A stretch of DNA of 64,000 bases from Ideonella sp. (lineage in GTDB: Bacteria; Pseudomonadota; Gammaproteobacteria; Burkholderiales; Burkholderiaceae_C): positions 1 to 64,000 of the forward strand of contig NZ_JADJDO010000038.1 in NCBI RefSeq assembly GCF_016702655.1, written 5' to 3'. This document shows positions 8,185 to 16,764 of this stretch, piece by piece. The notes under the pieces are model-generated. The model was not told the origin of the DNA, made no database searches, and was given only the letters and a program-made list of their open reading frames with translations. Each line of letters opens with the position of its first letter. Position 1 is the stretch's first letter. The position numbers were made by a program, and so were the translations under genes.

Positions 8185-9417
8185 ATGCCGACCCCGACTG
8201 CCCTGCCCACCCCATCGCTGCCCATCCGCGGCTCTGACCTGCGCGGCCTGGTCCGCCTGGGCATCGCCGCGACGCTCGGGGTGACCGATCTGGTCGAAGC
8301 GATGCACCACACGATCGCGTCGGGTGGCGGCATCGTCTGGCCCTCACCGAGGGGCCGCACCTCGGGGATCACCGGCTTCGTGTACGGCAGCGTGCGCGCG
8401 GTGACGCGCGGCGTCGGCCGCGGGGTCGATGCGCTGCTCGGCGCGGTCTCGCGCCCGGCCGGCACCGACGCGGCGACGCCCCAGCGCGAGGCGCTGATCG
8501 GCGCCCTGAACGGCATCTGGGGCGACCACCTCGCCGCGACCGGCAACCCGCTCGCTGTTCGCATGGCCTTGCGCATGGGCGGCCGCGCGCTCGACTTGTC
8601 TTGCGAGACCGGCTTGGCGGCGCAGGTTGCCGAACCTCGCTCCCGGCTGCTGGTGCTGGCCCACGGCCTGTGCATGGGCGACCTGCAATGGACGCGCCAG
8701 GGCCACGACCATGGCCAGGCCCTGGCGCGCGACCTCGGCTACACGCCGGTCTACCTCAACTACAACAGCGGCCGCCATGTGTCGCAGAACGGGCGCGAGT
8801 TCTCGGCCCTGCTCGAGCAACTGGTGGCGCGTTGGCCGGTGCCGGTGGACGAGCTCGCGATCCTCGGCCACAGCATGGGCGGCCTCGTCGCGCGCAGCGC
8901 CTGCCACCATGCCGGCGAACAGGGGCAGCGCTGGCTGGCTTCGCTGTCCAAGCTCGTGTTCCTGGGCACGCCGCACCATGGCGCACCGCTCGAGCGCGGC
9001 GGCCGGCTCGTCGACGCAGCGCTCGGGCTGAGCCCCTATGTCAGGCCATTCGCACGCCTGGGCAAGACGCGCAGCGCCGGCATCACCGACCTGCGCTTCG
9101 GCAACCTGCAGGATGCCGACTGGCAGGGGCGCAACCGCCACAGCCAGCACCACGACGACCGCCGGCCCACGCCGCTGCCGCAGGGTGTGCAGGCCTACCT
9201 GCTCGCGGCCTCGCTCGCCGAGCGCCCAGGCCGGGTGCACCGCGCGGTGATCGGCGACGGCCTGGTGCCGCTCGCGAGCGCTTTGGGCGAACACCGCCAG
9301 CCCGAACTCGCGCTGGCCGTGCCTGCGTCGCACCGGCATGTGGTGAGTGGCTGCGGGCATCTCGACTTGCTGTGCCGGGACGAGGTGTCGGCGCAACTGC
9401 ACGCCTGGTTGGCGTAG
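8185..9417 (+). CDS. Alpha/beta hydrolase (lipase/esterase-like)
   Basis: A 410-residue alpha/beta hydrolase. After about 150 residues of poorly conserved N-terminus come the oxyanion-hole strand LLVLAHGLCMGD (about 155-166) and the nucleophile elbow GHSMGG (228-233, Ser 230). FLGTPHHGAPLERGG, typical of PGAP1-like and triacylglycerol-lipase-like enzymes, follows. The His in SGCGHLDLL near the C-terminus is the likely catalytic base. No signal peptide is evident, although GLVRLGIAATLG near the start is mildly hydrophobic. It converges on the peptidase/hydrolase gene 80 bases away, which also carries an alpha/beta hydrolase half. The substrate is unknown. Confidence 0.8.
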   Translation: MPTPTALPTPSLPIRGSDLRGLVRLGIAATLGVTDLVEAMHHTIASGGGIVWPSPRGRTSGITGFVYGSVRAVTRGVGRGVDALLGAVSRPAGTDAATPQREALIGALNGIWGDHLAATGNPLAVRMALRMGGRALDLSCETGLAAQVAEPRSRLLVLAHGLCMGDLQWTRQGHDHGQALARDLGYTPVYLNYNSGRHVSQNGREFSALLEQLVARWPVPVDELAILGHSMGGLVARSACHHAGEQGQRWLASLSKLVFLGTPHHGAPLERGGRLVDAALGLSPYVRPFARLGKTRSAGITDLRFGNLQDADWQGRNRHSQHHDDRRPTPLPQGVQAYLLAASLAERPGRVHRAVIGDGLVPLASALGEHRQPELALAVPASHRHVVSGCGHLDLLCRDEVSAQLHAWLA

Positions 9418-9497
9418 GCGGTGTCCACCGCCCGGTGCGGCCTCGCGCGTGAGTGCGCGCGCGGCGGGCGCCTCCGAGCCGCGAGATGCACCGCCGA

Positions 9498-11433
9498 TCA
9501 CGCGCTGCGGATGAAGCGCAGAACCTGCCGCGTCGTGGCCTCGTCCTCGTCGAAGCCGCCATGCGTGGTCGCGGTGCTGTTGCGCCCCGGCGACCAGTGC
9601 ACGGTGGTGCGCGGCAGTTGGGCCAGGCGCGCCTTGGCAAAGCGCTCCAGGCCGAGGATGGGCGTGCCGCGGCTGCCTTCGAAGGCCTCGCTCACCAGGC
9701 ACAACAGCGAGCGCCGATACGGGCCGCAACTCGGAGTCGTCTTCCTCGGCCCGGTCGGTGAGCGAGAACTGCTGGTAGCGCCCGATCTGCCCGCCCTCGA
9801 CGAGCGGCGCGACGAGGCGGTCGAACTCGTCCAGACGCAGCGCCGGCGCCATGAAGGTGCACGACTCGAGCTTCAGGCCATCGGCGACCATGCGCGCGAT
9901 CATGGTCGCGCCGACGATCGCCCCTGCCGAATGGCCGACGAAGTGCATGCGCACGTTTCGGTTCCTGACCTGGTGCTTGAAGTGGCGGTACAGCAGCACG
10001 GCGCCGGCCTGCTCGTCGTCGGCCACCGGCGTGCCGTCGGCGTTCTTGCCGCGGTAGCGGCTGATGAGGTCGGCGTTTTCCTTCATCTCGCGCCAGAACA
10101 GCGTGCCGGGCTTGGCAAGAGCGGACTCGAGGCGGCTGTTCCACCAGCGCTCGAAGCCGCCGCCGGCACCGGCTGCGCGCGGCTGGCCGCGCAGCGCGTC
10201 TTCGATCATGTCGGCCAGCGTGTCGAGAAAGCCCGTCTCCCACATCAGGAAGACGGGCAGGATGCGGTTCTCGTAGAGCTTGGGTATCCAGCGCGCCGCG
10301 ACCTCGGCTGCTGCCGTTTCGTCGACCAGGCCGCCGTGGGCGAAGATGCAGACGTCGACCGGCCCGTCCTGCAGTCCCCATTGCTCGCGAGCGCGTTCCA
10401 GGCAGGAGCCGGCCAATGCGCGCAGGTCGTCGGGCGTGGTGCGGAACTGGCCGCTCGCCGAGAGCTGGCCGTCGTTGCCCAGGTTGACGATGTAGGGCGA
10501 GAGCTCGCGATTGCGCAGCACCTGGCTCGCGGCGAGCGCAACGCGGCCGCCGCTCATCTTCAGCGTTGCGCGCCGGGAGAGCTCGCGGTGCTCGGCGGTC
10601 ACGACGCCGAGTTGCGCAACCCAGCAGTCCATCGCGTTGGCGATCCAGTCCTCGTAGCCGAGGATCGCGACGCCGTGCGAGCCCCAGTCGCTGCCCCAGG
10701 AGTTCTGGACCAGGAAGCCGCGTTCGTCGTAGCCGACGATCGCGAACGCGTGCCCGGCATGGGCCGCGCTGCCGCCCCGCATCGGGATCTGCCAGACCTT
10801 GGCAATGCTCTCAGGCGGGCGTGCCAGTGTCGGCTGGTTCACGCCTTCGTCCCAGCCCGAGTGGCAGCCGCAGCTCGCGTACAGGATGCCGACTTCGTTC
10901 AATGCGGTATGCATGTCGGCGATCTGCTCGGTGGCAATGCGGTAGTAGGCGCCGAGCGGTCGCGTCACGGCATCGAACCACCAGTCGTCCTCGATGCGAT
11001 TGGGGGCGGGCGGCATCTCCAGCGCCGGGAACAGCGCTTCGCGGCAGGCGCCATGCTTGAACCAGCCCTTGAGTGCGCCACGCAGGCTTGAACCCTCATC
11101 GCGCGCCGAGCCGGCAAACTCGTCGTAGCGGCGCGCCATCGAATAGAGCATGAACGGCGAGACGGCGACGGCATTGTTGCGCTTGCGGGACAGGTGCTCG
11201 ACGACCAGCGCCAGGCCGAAGCCGGTGCAGGCATTGGTCTCGCCCTGGTGCTTCACGGGCAGTGCGTCGTCGGGGTAGACCTCGGCCTTCGGTGCCAACG
11301 CGATGCTGGGCTGGTAGAACCGGTCGCGAAAGTCGATCGAATCGGGGCGCGCGACGCGCTGCCAGACGGGCCTGGCCGGCGCTGCGGTGGTCTTGTTGCG
11401 CGCACGCGGGGTCGTCTTCTTGCGGGTGGCCAT
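9498..11433 (-). CDS. Papain-like (C1) peptidase fused to an alpha/beta hydrolase domain, one frameshift
   Basis: Two catalytic parts in one protein of about 644 residues. Numbered from ATG 11433, the papain-like half has the Cys of HQGETNACTGFG at about 69, the His of AHAGHAFAIVGY at about 228 and the Asn of QNSWGSDWG at about 244. The second half carries VDVCIFAHGGLVDE and a nucleophile elbow VGHSAGA with Ser at about 502. The frame is lost near 9720, after DSELRP. One extra base in CCCGTATCGGC would explain it, because the other frame continues RRSLLCLVSEAFEGS to FIRSA and a stop at 9498. ATG 11433 has GGAG six bases upstream; ATG 11505 is an alternative start. The basic N-terminus (MATRKKTTPRARNK) is not a signal peptide. 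The biological role is unknown. Confidence 0.75.
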
Positions 11434-11561
11434 CGTCGACTCCGTTGCCGTTGCGGGGCGGGCATCGTCGCGCGGTGAGGCGCTGGCGTCCATCCCAAGG
11501 GTCATTGGAGTACCTTCGTGCTGCGGATTCCGGTGTTCGCCCTTGGGGCAGCCCGTCGGTC

Positions 11562-12005
11562 TTACGCAACCCGGTCAATCCGCATCGCCAGCAGCACCGA
11601 GGTCGTCGTGCGCACCACGCCGTCGATCTGGCCGATCTCGTCGAGCAGCGCATCGAGGCGTTGCGTGCTCGGCGCGCGCAGCACGGCGAGGTAGTCGAAC
11701 TCGCCGCTTACCGCGGCAAGCTGGCGCAGCTCGGGCAGCAGCGAGAGGCGCTCGATCACCGCGCGCGCCGCCTTCGGGCTCACCGCCAGGTTGACGAAGG
11801 CCTGCACGCCCTGCTCGCCTTCGGTCGCGGCGAGGCGCACGGTGTAGCCGACGATCACGCCGCTCGCCTCCAGCCGCGCCAAGCGCGCGACGACGGTCGT
11901 TCGCGCGACGCCGAGCTTGCGTGCCAGCGTCGCCGTCGGCGCGCGCGCGTTGGCCTGCAGCAGCGCGATCAGGCGCCGGTCGAGTGGGTCGGGGGTGGTG
12001 GTCAT
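11562..12005 (-). CDS. Lrp/AsnC family regulator
   Basis: A 147-residue regulator. The N-terminal winged helix-turn-helix (DPLDRRLIALLQANARAPTA then LARKLGVARTTVVARLARLE) is followed by the ligand-binding RAM/AsnC domain with VQAFVNLAVSPKAARAVIER and AVSGEFDYLAVLRA. Lrp-type proteins sense amino acids and usually control the adjacent catabolic genes. It diverges from the lysine-catabolism pair across a 159-base gap that contains inverted repeats, so it is probably the local lysine-responsive regulator. Length and both domains are complete. Confidence 0.9.
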   Translation of the reverse strand: MTTTPDPLDRRLIALLQANARAPTATLARKLGVARTTVVARLARLEASGVIVGYTVRLAATEGEQGVQAFVNLAVSPKAARAVIERLSLLPELRQLAAVSGEFDYLAVLRAPSTQRLDALLDEIGQIDGVVRTTTSVLLAMRIDRVA

Positions 12006-12060
12006 GGCGCTCAGATCGATTGCGATTCGGCTATTGATGCTGACGTTTCGTCGTGCGTTT

Positions 12061-12097
12061 GTCATTTTATGACGTTGTAGTGCTTTATTTCGACAAC
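12061..12097. promoter_or_regulatory. Inverted repeats in the lrp / lysine-catabolism divergent region
   Basis: GTCAT-TTT-ATGAC (12061-12073) is a perfect short dyad. It is followed directly by GTTGT (12074-12078) and ACAAC (12093-12097), a second dyad with a 14-base spacer. They sit in the AT-richest part of the divergent gap and are plausible Lrp operators. Confidence 0.4.
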
Positions 12098-12164
12098 GCT
12101 CGTCGCTACAGTGCTTGCCAACGCGTGCCCCATCCGGCGCGCCCGCAAACCCTGACGGAGCCCC

Positions 12165-13262
12165 ATGATGAGAATCGCCCTGCTCGGCGCCGGCCACATC
12201 GGCCAGACCATCGCCCGCCTGCTGCACGCGAGCGGCGACTACCAAGTCACCGTTGTCGACAAGAACGCCAAGTTCCTCGCGGTGCTCGCCGCCGAGGGCA
12301 TTGCGACGGCCGAGGTCGACAGCGGCGACCAGGTGGCGCTGGCGGCGCAACTGCGCGGCAAGGACGCGGTCGTCAACGCGCTGCCCTATCACCTCGCGAT
12401 CGGCGCCGCGACACTGGCGCTCGAGTGCGGCTGCCATTACTTCGACCTGACCGAAGACGTGGCTGCCACGAAAGCCATCAAGGACCTGGCCCAGGGCGCA
12501 GGTACCGTCTTCATGCCGCAGTGCGGGCTGGCGCCGGGCTTCATCGGCATCGTCGCGCACCACCTGGCGCGCGGCTTCGACGAGGTGCGCGACGTGCAGA
12601 TGCGCGTCGGTGCGCTGCCCGCCTTCCCGACCAACCAGCTCAAGTACAACCTGACCTGGTCGGTCGACGGCCTCGTCAACGAGTACTGCCACCCCTGCGA
12701 GGCGATCCACGGCGGCGAGCTCATCTCGGCGCTGCCGCTCGAGGGGCTGGAGCATTTCAGCCTCGACGGCACCGAGTACGAGGCCTTCAACACCTCGGGC
12801 GGCCTCGGCACGCTGTGCGAAACCTGGGCCGGCAAGGTGCTCAACCTCGACTACAAGACGGTGCGCTACCCCGGCCACCGCAACCTGATGAAGTTCCTGC
12901 TCGAAGATCTGGCCCTGGCCGGCGACCAGGAGTTGCTCAAGGACATCATGCGCAAGAGCATGCCGGCGACGATGCAGGACGTGGTGCTCGTCTTCGTGAC
13001 CGTGAGCGGCATGAAGAACGGCGTGCTGCTGCAAGAGGTGTTCGCACGCAAGATCTTTGCCGACCGCGACGCCGCGGCGCCGCTGTCTGCGATCCAGATC
13101 ACGACCGCGGCCGGCATCTGCGCCGCGGTGGACCTGTTCCGCGAAGGCAAGCTGCCGCAGCGCGGCTTCGTGCGCCAGGAGGAGCTTGCGCTGCCCGACT
13201 TCCTGGCCAACCGCTTCGGCATGGCCTACCAGCAGAGCCGCCAGGTCGAGAGCATTGCGTAA
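12165..13262 (+). CDS. Saccharopine dehydrogenase family protein (lysine 6-dehydrogenase-like)
   Basis: A 365-residue oxidoreductase. The Rossmann start MRIALLGAGHIGQTIARLLH binds NAD(P), VVDKNAKFLAVLAAEGI follows, and the conserved FDLTEDVAATKAIKDLAQGA and QCGLAPGFIGIVAHHLA stretches are typical of the saccharopine dehydrogenase fold. The family includes saccharopine dehydrogenase (glutamate-forming) and L-lysine 6-dehydrogenase. Both give 2-aminoadipate 6-semialdehyde, the substrate expected for the aldehyde dehydrogenase 31 bases downstream. No lysine-ketoglutarate reductase gene is nearby, which slightly favours direct lysine dehydrogenation; this is inference. It is divergent from an Lrp regulator. 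Confidence 0.8.
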   Translation: MMRIALLGAGHIGQTIARLLHASGDYQVTVVDKNAKFLAVLAAEGIATAEVDSGDQVALAAQLRGKDAVVNALPYHLAIGAATLALECGCHYFDLTEDVAATKAIKDLAQGAGTVFMPQCGLAPGFIGIVAHHLARGFDEVRDVQMRVGALPAFPTNQLKYNLTWSVDGLVNEYCHPCEAIHGGELISALPLEGLEHFSLDGTEYEAFNTSGGLGTLCETWAGKVLNLDYKTVRYPGHRNLMKFLLEDLALAGDQELLKDIMRKSMPATMQDVVLVFVTVSGMKNGVLLQEVFARKIFADRDAAAPLSAIQITTAAGICAAVDLFREGKLPQRGFVRQEELALPDFLANRFGMAYQQSRQVESIA

Positions 13263-13293
13263 GCTTCGCCCTCTGCCGCCCGAGGAGACCCGA

Positions 13294-14820
13294 ATGCCGT
13301 CCACATCGATCCGAGCTCGCGAACTGCTGCAACGCCTGGGCGTCGAACCGTCCTTCTACGCCAGCGGCGCGCTCGTGGCGCGCTCTCCGGTCGATGGCGC
13401 CGTGACCGGCCAGGTCGCCCTGGCCTCGGCGGCTGAGGTACAGGCCGCGATCGCGCGCGCGCAGGCCGCCTTCGTCGCCTGGCGTGTCGTCCCGGCGCCC
13501 AGGCGCGGCGAGCTCGTGCGTCGCTTCGGCGACACGCTGCGCGCGCACAAGGCCGACCTCGCGGCGCTTGTCTCGCTCGAGGCGGGCAAGATCACGAGCG
13601 AGGGCCTGGGCGAGGTGCAGGAGATGATCGACATCTGCGACTTCGCGCTCGGCCTGTCGCGCCAGCTCCACGGCCTGACGATCGCCAGCGAGCGAGAGGG
13701 CCATCGCATGATGGAGCAGTGGCTGCCGCTGGGCGTGGTCGGCGTGATCAGCGCCTTCAACTTCCCGGTCGCGGTGTGGGCCTGGAACGCCGCGCTCGCG
13801 CTCGTCGCCGGCGACCCGGTGCTGTGGAAGCCGAGCGAGAAGACGCCGCTCACGGCGCTCGCGACGCAGGCGCTGTTCGAGCAGGCCTTGGCGGCCTATG
13901 TCGCCGACGGCAACACCGCGCCGCAGGGCCTGAGCCAGGTGCTGATCGGCGGCGCCGCGGTCGGCGACGCGTTGGCGGGTGATCCGCGCGTCGCACTCGT
14001 CAGCGCGACCGGCTCGACGCGCATGGGCCGCAGCGTCGGCCCGCGCGTTGCGGCGCGCTTCGGGCGCTGCCTGCTCGAGCTCGGCGGCAACAACGCGCTC
14101 ATCGTCAGCGATAAGGCGGACCTCGACCTTGCCGTGCGCGCGATCGCGTTCGGCGCCTGGGGCACCGCCGGCCAGCGTTGCACGACGACGCGGCGCGTGA
14201 TCGCGCACGCGCAGGTCCACGACGAACTCGTCGCGCGGCTCGACAAGGTACGCGTGCAACTGCGCATCGGCGACCCGCTCGCAGACGGCACGCTCGTCGG
14301 CCCGCTCATCGACCGGCAGGCCTTCGACGCGATGCAGGCCGCGCTCGCGCAAGCCCGCGCCGAGGGCGGCACGGTGCGCGGCGGCGCGCGCGCGCTCGGC
14401 GCCGAGTGGCCCGAGGCCTGGTACGCCGAGCCGGCGCTGGTCACGATGCCGGCGCAGACCGCCGTCGTCTGTCACGAGACCTTCGCGCCTATCCTCTACG
14501 TGCTGAAGTACGACACGCTCGAGCAGGCCATCGCGCTGCAGAACGGCGTTCCGCAGGGCCTGTCGAGCGCGATCTTCACGACCGACATCCGTGAAGCGGA
14601 AGCCTTCATGGCCGCGGCGGGCAGCGACTGCGGCATCGCCAACGTCAACATCGGCACCTCGGGGGCCGAGATCGGCGGCGCCTTCGGCGGCGAGAAGGAG
14701 ACCGGCGGCGGCCGCGAGTCGGGCTCGGACGCGTGGCGCCAGTACATGCGCCGCGTGACGAACACGATCAACTACAGCGACAGCCTGCCGCTCGCGCAGG
14801 GCGTGAAGTTCGACGTCTGA
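13294..14820 (+). CDS. amaB: Aldehyde dehydrogenase, probable 2-aminoadipate 6-semialdehyde dehydrogenase
   Basis: A 508-residue NAD(P)-dependent aldehyde dehydrogenase close to the ALDH7 (antiquitin/AmaB) group. Visible are the cofactor-binding VVGVISAFNFPVAVWAWNAA and GDPVLWKPSEKTPL, the loop SATGSTRMG, the general base in LELGGNNALIV, and the catalytic Cys in GTAGQRCTTTRR. The late ETFAPILYVLKYDTLEQAIA and the C-terminal GGGRESGSDAWRQYMRR are diagnostic of ALDH7. It oxidises aminoadipate semialdehyde to 2-aminoadipate in lysine breakdown. The start has GAGGAG eight bases upstream. The symbol follows the family and context, not a direct match. Confidence 0.85.
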   Translation: MPSTSIRARELLQRLGVEPSFYASGALVARSPVDGAVTGQVALASAAEVQAAIARAQAAFVAWRVVPAPRRGELVRRFGDTLRAHKADLAALVSLEAGKITSEGLGEVQEMIDICDFALGLSRQLHGLTIASEREGHRMMEQWLPLGVVGVISAFNFPVAVWAWNAALALVAGDPVLWKPSEKTPLTALATQALFEQALAAYVADGNTAPQGLSQVLIGGAAVGDALAGDPRVALVSATGSTRMGRSVGPRVAARFGRCLLELGGNNALIVSDKADLDLAVRAIAFGAWGTAGQRCTTTRRVIAHAQVHDELVARLDKVRVQLRIGDPLADGTLVGPLIDRQAFDAMQAALAQARAEGGTVRGGARALGAEWPEAWYAEPALVTMPAQTAVVCHETFAPILYVLKYDTLEQAIALQNGVPQGLSSAIFTTDIREAEAFMAAAGSDCGIANVNIGTSGAEIGGAFGGEKETGGGRESGSDAWRQYMRRVTNTINYSDSLPLAQGVKFDV

Positions 14821-14841
14821 CGCAGGCTGCGCCGCTCGCAG

Positions 14842-15438
14842 TCAGGGCTCGCGCCACTGCGACAACACCGCGTCGGGGTCGTCCTCGGTGCGGGCGCCGA
14901 CCGGGCGCGACGGCGTGCCGGCGGCGACGAACGCGACGAGCTGTTCTCCCGGCGCGCAGAACGCACCCGCCACCGCCGGATGGCTGCACTTGCGGCCGCT
15001 CAGCGTCTTGGCGCCGTAGCCCAGCGCGTGCAGCGCGGTGAGGAACTGCGCCAGCGCACCGCCGACGCAGATCCACTGCTCGTGCGGCGGCACCTCGGCG
15101 ACCGTGGCGTCGATGCGCGCCACCCAGGCCACCAGCGCCGGGCCGTTGAAGGCGCGCTCGCGCTCGATCGCGACCTCGGTCTCGTCCTTGCCGATGTCGC
15201 GCGCGAACGCCTCGAAGCGATCCGCGAGCGCCGCGCGCTGGTCCGCCGCGACGATCACGGCGCGCCACGGGATCAGGCCGCCGTGATCGGGCGCGCGCAG
15301 CGCGGCGCGGATCGCCAGGCGCAACTCGGCCGGCGTCGGGCCGGGCTCGACCATCCAGCGCGGGCCGATCGAATGGCGCGTGAGCAACGCGCCCAGCGCG
15401 GGCTGCGCCTGCCTTGCCGCCAAATCCGGTTCTTCCAC
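14842..15438 (-). CDS. Nitroreductase family protein (YdjA-like)
   Basis: About 198 residues with the FMN-binding nitroreductase fold: ALLTRHSIGPRW near the start, AIRAALRAPDHGGLIPWRAV (flavin contact), QWICVGGALAQFLTALHALG and KTLSGRKCSHPAVAGAF. This pattern is that of YdjA, a small dimeric NAD(P)H-dependent reductase of uncertain natural substrate. No ATG fits. GTG 15438 is preceded by AGGGGGG about nine bases upstream and yields the normal N-terminus; TTG 15423 is the alternative. It lies 49 bases after mobB on the same strand. Confidence 0.8.
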   Translation of the reverse strand: MEEPDLAARQAQPALGALLTRHSIGPRWMVEPGPTPAELRLAIRAALRAPDHGGLIPWRAVIVAADQRAALADRFEAFARDIGKDETEVAIERERAFNGPALVAWVARIDATVAEVPPHEQWICVGGALAQFLTALHALGYGAKTLSGRKCSHPAVAGAFCAPGEQLVAFVAAGTPSRPVGARTEDDPDAVLSQWREP

Positions 15439-15487
15439 TGCTGCTGCCCCCCTTCGCTGCGCCGCGAGTGTGGCATGACGAAGTGAG

Positions 15488-16003
15488 TCAGTAGGCCTGC
15501 GCGTGGTCGAGCACGAAGTCTGCAATGGCAGGCGTGTCGGCCAGCGCCAGCCACGGTGGCCGCACCGGCGGGGCGGCTGGCTCAGGCGGCGCCGGCAGGT
15601 CGCCGGCCAGCGCGACGATGCCCGGCCACTGCGGCCACAGCGTCGGCTTGCCCAGCGCCGCGCGCCAGACCTCGAGCTTCGGAAAGCCGCCATCCTTGAA
15701 GCCCTCGATCAATACCAGGTCGCAGCGCTGCATGCGCTGGAGCAGGTAGTCGAGCGGCGGCTCGGCGGCGCCGCGCAGCTCGTGCATCAGCGCCCAGCGC
15801 TCGTTGCCCAGCAGCAGCACCTCCTTGCAGCCGGCTTCGCGCAGGCGGTACGAGTCCTTGCCCGGGCGGTCGATGTCGACGGTCTTGTGGCTGTGCTTGA
15901 TCAGCGAGACCACGAGGCCGCGCGACGCGATGTGCGGCACCAGCCGTTCGAGCAGCGTCGTCTTGCCCATGCCGGAGTGGCCGGCGATTCCGAAGACCTT
16001 CAT
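15488..16003 (-). CDS. mobB: Molybdopterin-guanine dinucleotide biosynthesis protein B
   Basis: A 171-residue P-loop GTPase. It opens MKVFGIAGHSGMGKTTLLER with the Walker A at residues 8-15, and continues with SLIKHSHKTVDIDRPGKDSY and LVLIEGFKDGGFPKLEVWR, all signatures of MobB. MobB assists MobA in attaching GMP to molybdopterin for bis-MGD enzymes. The C-terminal proline-rich stretch (about 140-155) is slightly longer than usual. It sits at the downstream end of the metal/metalloid gene string, probably by adjacency rather than shared function. Confidence 0.92.
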   Translation of the reverse strand: MKVFGIAGHSGMGKTTLLERLVPHIASRGLVVSLIKHSHKTVDIDRPGKDSYRLREAGCKEVLLLGNERWALMHELRGAAEPPLDYLLQRMQRCDLVLIEGFKDGGFPKLEVWRAALGKPTLWPQWPGIVALAGDLPAPPEPAAPPVRPPWLALADTPAIADFVLDHAQAY

Positions 16004-16037
16004 CCCGCAATGATGACCGGTCCGCGCACCCGCGCGA

Positions 16038-16481
16038 TCAGTCGCACGTGCAGCCAGAAGTGCAGCAGGCCGCGGAGGCCGCCGACGAACTGCCGGGGCC
16101 GACCATCGCCGATGCCGCGATCATTGCCGCCCGGACGATCAGGTCTTCGGGGATCGCCTCGAAGGTGGCGCCGTCGACCTCGACGGTGCGGCACGGCAGG
16201 TCGCCGCAGACGCTGCAGCAGGCGCTCGCGCCGACGCTGGCGCCCAGCCACTCCTCGAGCGGCTTGCCGGCGATCCAGATGCGGTTGGATTCGGACGGGT
16301 CGGCGCGAAAGGTCGCGTCGTCGATCGCTTGCGTCTCGAGCAAGGTCTGGATCCCGAGGGGCTGCAGCGCCGCTTCGAGCTTTGCGACCGCGCTGGCGAC
16401 GTTGCGCTGCGTCGAGCCGCAGCGGTCGCAGGTTTCGCCTTCGTTGACGAGGCGCTTCCAGAGGATGGGCAGGGTCTTCAT
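16038..16481 (-). CDS. DUF2703 protein with cysteine-rich tail
   Basis: A 147-residue protein of the DUF2703 family. It starts MKTLPILWKRLVNEGETCDR with a CDRCG motif (residues 18-22). SNRIWIAGKPLEEWLGASVG leads to a second cysteine cluster ACCSVCGDLPC. The C-terminus adds a further cluster, CCTSGCTCD. Family members lie in arsenic and heavy-metal gene clusters, but their biochemical role is not established. Here it follows the small thioredoxin by 22 bases and the permease, suggesting one functional module. The repeated vicinal cysteines suggest soft-metal or metalloid binding; this is inference. Confidence 0.8.
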   Translation of the reverse strand: MKTLPILWKRLVNEGETCDRCGSTQRNVASAVAKLEAALQPLGIQTLLETQAIDDATFRADPSESNRIWIAGKPLEEWLGASVGASACCSVCGDLPCRTVEVDGATFEAIPEDLIVRAAMIAASAMVGPGSSSAASAACCTSGCTCD

Positions 16482-16503
16482 GGAATGTCGATGCAGAGGA
16501 GGC

Positions 16504-16740
16504 TCAGGACGCCAGCCACTGCCGGACCTCGGCCTGGGTCGGGATGCGGCCGCTGCTGACGAGCTTGTCGTCTATCACCAGCCCGGGCGTGGCCAGCAGG
16601 TCGTAGGCCATGATCGCCTGCATGTCGGTGACCTTGACGAACTCGGCCTCGACGCCGGCAGCAGCAGCAGCCTCGCGCGCCACCGCCTCGAGCTTCCTGC
16701 AGTTGGCACAACCGGAGCCGAGGATCTTGATGGTCTTCAT
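16504..16740 (-). CDS. Small thioredoxin-like disulfide protein
   Basis: A 78-residue minimal thioredoxin fold (redox-active disulfide protein 2 type). MKTIKILGSGCANCRKLEAV carries the CANC active site at 11-14, and ATPGLVIDDKLVSSGRIP carries the cis-Pro loop. Such short thioredoxins regularly accompany ArsP-like permeases in metalloid clusters. It lies 24 bases from the permease gene and 22 from the DUF2703 gene, so co-transcription is likely. It may reduce a metalloid substrate or a partner protein; the partner is not known. Confidence 0.85.
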   Translation of the reverse strand: MKTIKILGSGCANCRKLEAVAREAAAAAGVEAEFVKVTDMQAIMAYDLLATPGLVIDDKLVSSGRIPTQAEVRQWLAS

Positions 16741-16764
16741 CGACGCTCTCCTTGCTTCAAGAAA

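Noticed and set aside
8344..9497. C-terminal extension of the peptidase gene to 1053 codons
   Set aside because: This part is antisense to the intact lipase-like gene. The real C-terminus is found in another frame ending at 9498.
9421..11091. 556-codon plus-strand frame
   Set aside because: Antisense to the peptidase-hydrolase gene, with no recognisable protein features.
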